Source: DATEPR01 sp036269975 (GTDB lineage: Bacteria > Actinomycetota > Actinomycetes > Mycobacteriales > Pseudonocardiaceae). From it: DNA of 12,326 nt. Shown in pieces: positions 7,176 to 12,326 of this stretch (within the stretch, counting starts at the first letter, position 1; every line of letters begins with the position of its first letter). A model generated the notes under the pieces. That model was not told the DNA's origin. It worked only from the letters and a program-made list of their open reading frames with translations, and ran no database searches. A program made the position numbers and the translations under genes. Where the stretch lies: NCBI GenBank assembly GCA_036269975.1, contig DATBDL010000248.1, forward strand, positions 1 through 12,326. The letters run 5' to 3'.

Positions 7176-7840
7176 CCCACGTTCTCCTGATTCCCCTCGT
7201 CCACCAGGCTCAGGCCCGGCGGATCGCTGTGCTGTCGTTCGGTGTGGGGCGCTGCCTGGGCCGTTTTCGCCGGCCAGGTGACCCGACCGGTGGCCACCCT
7301 GTCGATCAGGTCCCTGGTGAATTCGAGTTCGGCTTCGCGGTAGCGCCGGCGTAGTTCGGCGTCGGCCCAGTACAGGGGGTGAATTCCCTCCTCCGTGAGC
7401 CCGGCTTCGACGACCCGGTCCGCGGCGAGTTGCGCCTCGAGGGCGAGCGTGCGACGGCGGAGTTGGAAGAGGGCGTCCTCTGGTTGCAGTTCGTGCATGA
7501 AGCCGACCGCGACCGGATACTGCGGGTACTCGGTGGGCAGGTCGGCGATCATCGCGCGCAACCGCGCCGCGAACGCGTCCCGCCCGGCGTCGGTCACCCG
7601 ATAGATGGTGCGCTCTGGCCGCCGCCCGGCCCGGCTGGTCTCGACGACCTCGATCAGTCCGTCTTCGGCAAGTCGTTCGATCGTGTGATAGAGCGAGCCG
7701 GTGGTCAGCTTGACCAGCCGCCAGGTCTCGTGTTCCTGCATGGTCTGGTGGATGTCGTACGGGTGACGGGGGCACTCGTGCAGGCACTCCAGAACAGCAA
7801 GCCCCATCGCGGTCAACGTGGCTCGGCCGGCATTCCGCAT
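7172..7840 (-). CDS. PadR-family transcriptional regulator
   Basis: A 222-residue regulator. Residues about 10-95 form the PadR winged helix: TAMGLAVLECL, HPYDIHQTM, recognition helix region KLTTGSLYHTIERLAEDGLI (44-63) and wing RTIYRVTDAGR (77-87). The C-terminal helical part (about 112-185) resembles the PadR dimerisation and ligand domain (Vir_act_alpha_C-like), so a larger PadR subtype is likely. The last ~35 residues are polar and probably disordered. The ATG at 7840 has GGGGAG 6 bases upstream (7847-7852). The gene overlaps the exporter by 4 bases. PadR proteins beside exporters usually repress the pair and are released by the exported compound. A nested dyad directly upstream supports autorepression here. 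Confidence 0.92.
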   Translation of the reverse strand: MRNAGRATLTAMGLAVLECLHECPRHPYDIHQTMQEHETWRLVKLTTGSLYHTIERLAEDGLIEVVETSRAGRRPERTIYRVTDAGRDAFAARLRAMIADLPTEYPQYPVAVGFMHELQPEDALFQLRRRTLALEAQLAADRVVEAGLTEEGIHPLYWADAELRRRYREAELEFTRDLIDRVATGRVTWPAKTAQAAPHTERQHSDPPGLSLVDEGNQENVG

Positions 7841-7858
7841 CGAACACTCCCCATCGGA

Positions 7859-7908
7859 TCACTCGGTGACCATATATTCCGGATGGACTATACGACACGG
7901 ACGAGTGA
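7859..7908. promoter_or_regulatory. Nested inverted repeat in the PadR promoter, probable operator
   Basis: The outer arms TCACTCG (7859-7865) and CGAGTGA (7902-7908) are perfect over 7 bp. Almost concentric with them are inner arms TATATTCC (7873-7880) and GGACTATA (7885-7892), with one mismatch in 8 and a 4-base centre. This is the only AT-rich island nearby. The inner right arm reads TATAGT on the minus strand (7892-7887), a plausible -10 box for padR, about 50 bases before its ATG. A repressor bound here would cover the promoter. Confidence 0.55.
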
Positions 7909-7924
7909 ACCGGAAGGCAGGGCG

Positions 7925-8149
7925 TCAGTGAGGCAGGCCGGCGGCGCGCCAGGCGCCGGGGCCGAACGGCAGCGGTCGGCGGACCAGGGCCGCCCGGTCC
8001 GCCCACCGCGAGCGCGCGGCCGGCTCGGGGGTGGGGGTCGCTGCCGACGCCAGGCTGAGCACGACCGCTGTCAACGCGGCCAACTCGGCGTCGTCCGGTT
8101 CGCCCCGCACCACGCGCAGCAGAGGTTCGTCGGTCATCGGGTCGCTCAC
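7925..8149 (-). CDS. accE: Acyl-CoA carboxylase epsilon subunit
   Basis: A small protein of 74 residues from GTG at 8149, or 70 from ATG at 8137. The conserved core LLRVVRGEPDDAELAALTAVV near the N-terminus is the hallmark of actinomycete AccE/PccE epsilon subunits. These bind the alpha-beta complex and raise its activity, and lack homologues outside actinomycetes. The rest is Ala/Pro/Arg-rich, ending near PGAWRAAGLPH with a conserved-looking aromatic. The GTG start gives a GTGA overlap with the accD5 stop, the usual coupling arrangement, so I favour it. The shorter ATG start remains possible. The close link to accD5 makes the call secure despite the low sequence complexity. Confidence 0.85.
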   Translation of the reverse strand: MSDPMTDEPLLRVVRGEPDDAELAALTAVVLSLASAATPTPEPAARSRWADRAALVRRPLPFGPGAWRAAGLPH

Positions 8150-9792
8150 AGCGGGATGTTCCCGTGCTTCTTCGGCGGCAGCGTCGATCGCTTGTCCCGC
8201 AGCATGGCCAGCGACCGCGCCACGTAACCCCTCGTGTAGCTCGGCGGGATCACCGAGTCCACGTAGCCCCGCTCGGCCGCGATGTACGGGTTGAGCAGCG
8301 TGTCCTCGTACTCCTGGTCCAGCCTGGCCCGCAACGCGTTCACGTCGTCGCCGCGTTCGGCCGCCGCCGCCAGCGTCTTCCTGTGCACGATGTTCGACGC
8401 GCCGGACGCCCCCATCACCGCGATCTGCGCCGTCGGCCACGCCAGGTTGATGTCCGCGCCGAGGTGCTTGGAGCCCATCACGTCGTACGCGCCGCCGTAC
8501 GCCTTCCGCGTGATCACCGTGACCAGCGGGACCGTCGCCTCGGCGTACGCGTAGATCAGCTTCGCGCCGCGCCGGATGATCCCGTTCCACTCCTGGTCGG
8601 TACCCGGCAGGAAGCCCGGCACGTCGACGAACGTCAGCACCGGCACGTTGAAGCAGTCGCACGTGCGGACGAACCGGGCCGCCTTCTCGGCCGCGTTGAT
8701 GTCGAGGCAGCCGGCGAACTGGGTCGGCTGGTTCGCGACGACACCGATCGCGTGCCCGTCGACGCGGCCGAAGCCGACCACGATATTCGGCGCGTACAAC
8801 TGTTGCACCTCAAGGAATTCACCGTCGTCCAGGATGCGGGTGATCACCTCGTGCATGTCGTACGGCTGGTTCGCCGAGTCCGGGATCAGTGTCTCCAGTT
8901 CCCGGTCCGAATCGGTGATCGTGTCGCCGATCGTGCCTGCGACACCGTTGGCACCGTTGAAGACCGGCGGCTCGGACAGGTTGTTCAACGGCAGGAACGA
9001 CAGCAGCTCCTTGACGTAGGAGATCGCGTCCCGCTCGTCCGTGCCCAGGTAGTGCGCGTTGCCGGACTTGGTGTTGTGCGTGCGCGCGCCGCCGAGGTCC
9101 TCGAAGGACACGTCCTCGCCGGTCACGGTCTTCACGACGTCCGGGCCGGTGATGAACATCTGCGACGTCCTGTCGACCATCACGACGAAGTCGGTCAGTG
9201 CGGGCGAGTAGACGTGACCGCCCGCGTTCGCGCCCATGATCAGCGAGATCTGCGGGATCACGCCGGACGCGATCGTGTTGCGGCGGAAGATCTCGCCGTA
9301 CAGGCCGAGCGACACGACGCCTTCCTGGATTCGCGCGCCGCCGCCCTCGTTGATGCCGATGATCGGCCGGCCGGTCTTGATCGCCAGGTCCATCACCTTG
9401 ACGATCTTCTCGCCATACACCTCGCCGAGCGACCCGCCGAACACGGCGACGTCCTGGCTGAACACGCACACCGGTCGGCCGTCGACCGTGCCGTAGCCGG
9501 TGACGACGCCGTCGCCGTAGGGGCGGTTGCGGTCCTGGCCGAAGTTGGTGGAGCGGTGCCGCGCCAACTCGTCCAGTTCGACGAACGAGCCGGGGTCCAG
9601 CAGCATGTCGATCCGCTCACGCGCGGTCTGCTTGCCTCGGGCGTGCTGCCGCTCGATCGCCCGCGCCGACCCGGCGTGCACCGCCTCGTCGTTGCGCCGG
9701 TACAGGTCGGCCAGTTTGCCCGCCGTGGTGTGGACGTCCGGCTCGGCCGCCGCTGCGTCCTGGTCACCGATCGGCACGGTCGCGCTGCTCAT
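8146..9792 (-). CDS. accD5: Propionyl-CoA carboxylase beta chain (carboxyltransferase)
   Basis: A 548-residue carboxyltransferase, the same length as mycobacterial AccD5. It moves CO2 from biotin on the alpha chain to propionyl-CoA, giving methylmalonyl-CoA. The N-domain (about 25-280) carries ARERIDMLLDPGSF and the first oxyanion-hole region NAGGHVYSPALTDF (189-202). The C-domain (about 290-530) carries FVDVPGFLPG (388-397) and the second, RKAYGGAYDVMGSKH (429-443). Asp437 within that motif corresponds to the residue that sets propionyl- over acetyl-CoA preference in AccD5 and Streptomyces PccB (established for those enzymes). The ATG at 9792 has only a weak upstream AGG, lying within a small hairpin. 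accE overlaps its end. The glycosyltransferase gene is divergent from a 121-base spacer. Confidence 0.95.
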   Translation of the reverse strand: MSSATVPIGDQDAAAAEPDVHTTAGKLADLYRRNDEAVHAGSARAIERQHARGKQTARERIDMLLDPGSFVELDELARHRSTNFGQDRNRPYGDGVVTGYGTVDGRPVCVFSQDVAVFGGSLGEVYGEKIVKVMDLAIKTGRPIIGINEGGGARIQEGVVSLGLYGEIFRRNTIASGVIPQISLIMGANAGGHVYSPALTDFVVMVDRTSQMFITGPDVVKTVTGEDVSFEDLGGARTHNTKSGNAHYLGTDERDAISYVKELLSFLPLNNLSEPPVFNGANGVAGTIGDTITDSDRELETLIPDSANQPYDMHEVITRILDDGEFLEVQQLYAPNIVVGFGRVDGHAIGVVANQPTQFAGCLDINAAEKAARFVRTCDCFNVPVLTFVDVPGFLPGTDQEWNGIIRRGAKLIYAYAEATVPLVTVITRKAYGGAYDVMGSKHLGADINLAWPTAQIAVMGASGASNIVHRKTLAAAAERGDDVNALRARLDQEYEDTLLNPYIAAERGYVDSVIPPSYTRGYVARSLAMLRDKRSTLPPKKHGNIPL

Positions 9793-9804
9793 GGCTGGTC
9801 AGCC
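9793..9804 (-). repeat. Small hairpin abutting the accD5 start codon
   Basis: On the minus strand GGCTG and CAGCC (arms 9804-9800 and 9797-9793) are separated by two bases and end immediately before the accD5 ATG. The only AGG resembling a ribosome site overlaps the upstream arm. With a realistic loop the stem is 4 bp, so the effect on translation may be slight. Confidence 0.25.
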
Positions 9805-9902
9805 TAACGACGAACGCCGCACTTCCACCTGTGGCGTTGCGGAGGTCACCCGCCGCACCGGCTTGTCGTGGCCGGGGGCAAGCTGGAGGCAGTCGAAACA
9901 TC

Positions 9903-9909
9903 GGGGAGG
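9903..9909 (+). promoter_or_regulatory. Glycosyltransferase ribosome binding site (GGGGAGG)
   Basis: GGGGAGG lies 4 bases before the GTG at 9914. It decides the start of the glycosyltransferase gene against much earlier in-frame starts that overlap accD5. Confidence 0.65.
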
Positions 9910-9913
9910 TCGC

Positions 9914-11131
9914 GTGGCTGTTCTCGCGACCGGGGGATCTCGACCGGTCAGTGGGTCGTGGTGGTCCGGTCGACGCCGTACCTCGGCCTGGTATGCCGCG
10001 TTCGCCGTGCACGCCGGCGCCGTCGCCGTGTTCAGCGGACCTGGTCAGGACCGGATCTGGGGGTTGTGGGCGGTCGGCGGCTATGCGGTCGCCGCCCTGC
10101 TCGTCGCACGGTGGCGTGCGCACGGCGGCATCGGTGCGCTCGGTATCAGCCTGCTCGGTGCGCTGATCGCCCCGGTGGTCTGGCTGGACATGACCGCGCC
10201 ACCGACACCGGACGTCCAGGTCGTCGCCCGTGCCGCCGCGCTCGTGCTGCACCACGGCACGCCCTACCTGCCCACTGCGCAGCTCACGACGGTGATCGCC
10301 TACAACCCGTACCTGCCGGTGATGTCCGTCTTCGGCCTGCCGAGCGCGATCGGCCTGTCCGGCGTCCTGGGCGATCCCCGGCTGTGGCTGGCCGCGGCGA
10401 CCTTCGCGCTGCTCACGGCCGCGTTCCGCATCGCGGGCCGCCAGGACGCCGTCCGGGTCGCCGTGTTCGCGGTCGCGTCCTCCGTGTTGGCCTTCCCGCT
10501 GGCGCTGGGCATCACCGATCCGCCGATGCTCGCGCTGCTGTGCCTGACGGCCGCGCTGCTGAGCCGGGGGAGACTCTGGCCGGCCGCGATCGCGCTCGGT
10601 GTCGCGTGCGCGATGAAGGCGACCGCGTGGCCGGCGCTCCCGGTGTTCGCCGCCATGCTGGCCACCCGCGACAGCGGCCGCGTCGCGCTCCGGTTCACCG
10701 CGGGCACTGCCGCGATCGCCGCTGGTCTGCTCGCGGCGTGCGCGCCCGCCGCCCTGCGGCACCCGTCGTCGCTCGTCCAGAACACCGTGCTGTTCCCGCT
10801 CGGCCTCACGCACGCCAAGACGCCGGCGGCCAGCCCGCTGCCGGGTCATCTGCTCGCGTCCACCGGGTCAGCGGGCCACCTGGCCGCGATCGGCGTGTTG
10901 GCCGTCGCCGGGCTCGCGCTCGCGGTATCCCTGGTGACCCGCCCGCCGACCGACGGCCCGGCCGCGATCCGTCGGCTGGCGATCGGGCTCACCGTCCTGT
11001 TCGCGCTCGCGCCGGCCACCCGATTCGGTTATTTTGCCTACCCCATCGGGTTGTTCGGCTGGCTCGTCCTGTACCAACCGCACAGTCCGATCGCGCCTGA
11101 AACTCGGGAGACATCCGATGGTCCGCCTTGA
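9914..11131 (+). CDS. GT87-like (DUF2029) polytopic membrane glycosyltransferase
   Basis: A 405-residue integral membrane protein with about nine to ten hydrophobic segments. After the second one comes the loop WLDMTAPPTPDVQVVARAA (90-108), then LVLHHGTPYLP (110-120) and YNPYLPVMSVFGLP (130-143). This pattern (acidic loop, G-x-PY, Y-x-P) is typical of GT-C enzymes of family GT87, which use polyprenyl-phosphate sugars outside the membrane, often mannosyl or arabinosyl donors in actinomycetes. Asp92 or Asp100 is the likely catalytic acid. CAMKATAWPALPVF (232-245) is another family-like element. The GTG at 9914 is chosen from the ribosome site. The next gene overlaps its end by 14 bases. The sugar and acceptor are unknown, and the family call is from motif memory rather than alignment. 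Confidence 0.75.
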   Translation: MAVLATGGSRPVSGSWWSGRRRTSAWYAAFAVHAGAVAVFSGPGQDRIWGLWAVGGYAVAALLVARWRAHGGIGALGISLLGALIAPVVWLDMTAPPTPDVQVVARAAALVLHHGTPYLPTAQLTTVIAYNPYLPVMSVFGLPSAIGLSGVLGDPRLWLAAATFALLTAAFRIAGRQDAVRVAVFAVASSVLAFPLALGITDPPMLALLCLTAALLSRGRLWPAAIALGVACAMKATAWPALPVFAAMLATRDSGRVALRFTAGTAAIAAGLLAACAPAALRHPSSLVQNTVLFPLGLTHAKTPAASPLPGHLLASTGSAGHLAAIGVLAVAGLALAVSLVTRPPTDGPAAIRRLAIGLTVLFALAPATRFGYFAYPIGLFGWLVLYQPHSPIAPETRETSDGPP

Positions 11132-11855
11132 TCGCCCCGCCCTGACCAACGCGGCAGTCCGGCTGCTGGCCCGGCACACGCCGTACATGGAGGCCGAGAT
11201 GCTCGGCCTGTCCGAAGTGGTCGGACCGGGTGCCGTCTGCATCGACATCGGCGCGGCCGCCGGGCTCTACACGCTGGCGCTGTCCGAACTCGTCGGCCCG
11301 ACCGGTGTCGTGCACAGCGTCGAGCCGCTGCCGTTCGCGCACCAGGTGTGGAAGCGGTTGCTGCGCAGCGAAAGCGCCGGCAACGTACGCCCGCACACCG
11401 GCGCGCTCGGTCTCGAACCGGGCAAGGGCGTGATCAGCGTGCCGATCGGCCCCTACGGGCTGGTCACCGGCCGGTCCTTCCTGACCGGCCGCAGCAAGGG
11501 GCTCGGCTCCAACGCCGAGTTCGCCGGCCACGTCGACATCGTGGTCGACGTGGAGACCCTGGACGGTATGTGCGACCGGCTCGGCCTGACCCGGCTGGAC
11601 TTCCTGAAGATCGACGTGGAGGGCGCCGAACTGCACGTACTGGAAAGCGGGCAGCGCGCGATCGAGACGTACCGCCCGGCGATGCTGGTCGAGATCGAGG
11701 ACCGCCACATCAGCCGCTACGCGCACTCGGCGGCCGACATCGTGGACTGGCTGGTCAAGCGGGACTACACGATGCATGTCTGGCGCGACGGCTGGCGACC
11801 GGCTGAGATCGTGACAGCGGAGACCCGCAACTATCTCTTCCGCCCTACGCTGTGA
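11118..11855 (+). CDS. FkbM-family SAM-dependent methyltransferase
   Basis: A 245-residue class I methyltransferase. The SAM-binding motif I is CIDIGAAAGLYTLALSE (41-57). HSVEP (66-70) follows, with the acidic residue expected to bind the SAM ribose. LDFLKIDVEGAELHVLES (160-177) is the FkbM signature, and LVEIEDRH (190-197) follows in order. FkbM enzymes methylate hydroxyls, often of sugars or polyketides. The ATG at 11118 has GGGAG 7 bases upstream (11106-11110) and overlaps the glycosyltransferase gene by 14 bases. An earlier in-frame ATG at 11034 lies deep in that gene and adds 28 unlikely residues. Coupling with the glycosyltransferase suggests both act on the same glycan or glycolipid, although FkbM should work in the cytoplasm and GT87 outside. 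birA follows after 3 bases. Confidence 0.88.
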   Translation: MVRLDRPALTNAAVRLLARHTPYMEAEMLGLSEVVGPGAVCIDIGAAAGLYTLALSELVGPTGVVHSVEPLPFAHQVWKRLLRSESAGNVRPHTGALGLEPGKGVISVPIGPYGLVTGRSFLTGRSKGLGSNAEFAGHVDIVVDVETLDGMCDRLGLTRLDFLKIDVEGAELHVLESGQRAIETYRPAMLVEIEDRHISRYAHSAADIVDWLVKRDYTMHVWRDGWRPAEIVTAETRNYLFRPTL

Positions 11856-11858
11856 GCC

Positions 11859-12326
11859 GTGCCTGTTGACGCGCAACGACTGACAGCCGAACTCGTCGGG
11901 CCCGGCCGCTACGCCGCCGTCACCGTCGTCCCCAGCACCGGATCGACCAACGCCGACCTGGCCCTGGCCGCCGAGGACGGCGCTGCCGACCGGACCGTGC
12001 TGGTCGCCGAGGAACAGACGGCTGGGCAGGGCCGGCTGGCCAGGACGTGGACGTCGCCGCCGGGCACCGGGCTGTACCTGAGCGTTCTGTTGCGCCCCAA
12101 CGTGCTGCCGACGCCTCGGCTGGGGTGGCTCGCACTGTTGGCCGGGGTGGCGCTGGTGCGCACCGCCCGGTTCGCCGGTGCGTCCGCAGCGCTCAAGTGG
12201 CCCAACGACCTGCTGCTCGGCCTCGACCGCTACAAGGGCGCAGGCGTGCTGGCCGAGGTACGCGGTGACGCCGTGATCCTGGGGGTCGGGCTCAACGTCG
12301 ACAGCGCGCCGGCCGACATCCCGGTC
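11859..12326 (+). CDS. birA: Biotin-[acyl-CoA carboxylase] ligase, N-terminal part (runs off right edge)
   Basis: The first 156 codons of a biotin protein ligase, which makes biotinyl-AMP and attaches biotin to the carrier lysine, here presumably Lys563 of AccA3. There is no N-terminal DNA-binding domain, so it is the monofunctional type. Motifs in order are STGSTN (26-31), AEEQTAGQGRLARTW (50-64, biotin-binding loop), GLYLSVLLRP (71-80), KWPND (113-117, Lys113 the key lysine), YKGAGVLAEV (125-134) and GVGLNV (142-147). The loop carries Gln57 and Ala61 where the usual GRGRRGR form has Arg and Gly, while Arg59 and Arg62 are kept. The GTG at 11859 begins 3 bases after the methyltransferase stop, with no separate strong ribosome site, so translation is probably coupled. 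No stop is reached before the window ends. Confidence 0.93.
   Translation, partial: MPVDAQRLTAELVGPGRYAAVTVVPSTGSTNADLALAAEDGAADRTVLVAEEQTAGQGRLARTWTSPPGTGLYLSVLLRPNVLPTPRLGWLALLAGVALVRTARFAGASAALKWPNDLLLGLDRYKGAGVLAEVRGDAVILGVGLNVDSAPADIPV

Noticed and set aside
5691..7190. A 499-codon open frame antisense to the exporter
   Set aside because: It is Arg/Gln/His-rich without motifs, opposite a well-supported transporter gene.
8164..9807. A 547-codon open frame antisense to accD5
   Set aside because: It mirrors the accD5 codons, shows no family motif and is a typical GC-rich shadow.
9527..9913. An N-terminal extension of the membrane glycosyltransferase into accD5
   Set aside because: It would be antisense to accD5 and has no membrane character. 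GTG 9914 has a good ribosome site.

Overview
The window is very GC-rich, with many GTG starts, densely packed genes and an acyl-CoA carboxylase set (AccA3-type alpha chain, AccD5-type beta chain, AccE-type epsilon chain, Maf and BirA) laid out much as in Mycobacterium and its relatives. This points to a high-GC actinomycete. The DUF3558, DUF1707 and PE-like proteins suggest Pseudonocardiaceae or a near relative (inference from gene content only). No rRNA, tRNA, CRISPR array or insertion sequence was seen. No gene-free stretch exceeds about 175 bases.

Left block (1-2090, all minus strand): a GTG-started protein with PE/ESX-like helical character is cut by the left edge. Upstream of it in the reading direction lies a compact run of a DUF1707 membrane protein, a GNAT acetyltransferase and a DUF3558 protein, with spacers of 5 and 22 bases. 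A GC-rich hairpin overlaps the DUF3558 stop codon and may end that transcript. The run starts only 52 bases after accA3, so it may be read through from accA3.

Middle block (2143-7840): accA3 (minus) encodes the biotin carboxylase plus biotin carrier chain. Divergent to it is a plus-strand gene for a membrane-anchored extracytoplasmic protein with eight cysteines. That gene meets maf (minus) tail to tail, and the two share a perfect 12-bp palindrome that supplies both stop codons. Upstream of maf is a PadR regulator and DHA2-family drug exporter pair, coupled through an ATGA overlap. A nested inverted repeat in the PadR promoter is the likely operator.

Right block (7925-12326): accD5 and accE overlap by GTGA on the minus strand. 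The beta chain carries Asp437, the residue linked to propionyl-CoA preference. Facing away from accD5 is a plus-strand run of a GT87-type membrane glycosyltransferase, an FkbM methyltransferase (14-bp overlap) and birA (3-base gap, cut by the right edge).

How the genes fit together: AccA3, AccD5 and AccE should form an acyl-CoA carboxylase making methylmalonyl-CoA and possibly malonyl-CoA, and BirA biotinylates AccA3. The glycosyltransferase/methyltransferase pair and the PadR/exporter pair look like lineage-specific insertions into this housekeeping locus. I found no unmistakably new system. The best leads are the GT87-FkbM pair joined to birA, the eight-cysteine protein opposite accA3, and the two regulatory palindromes.
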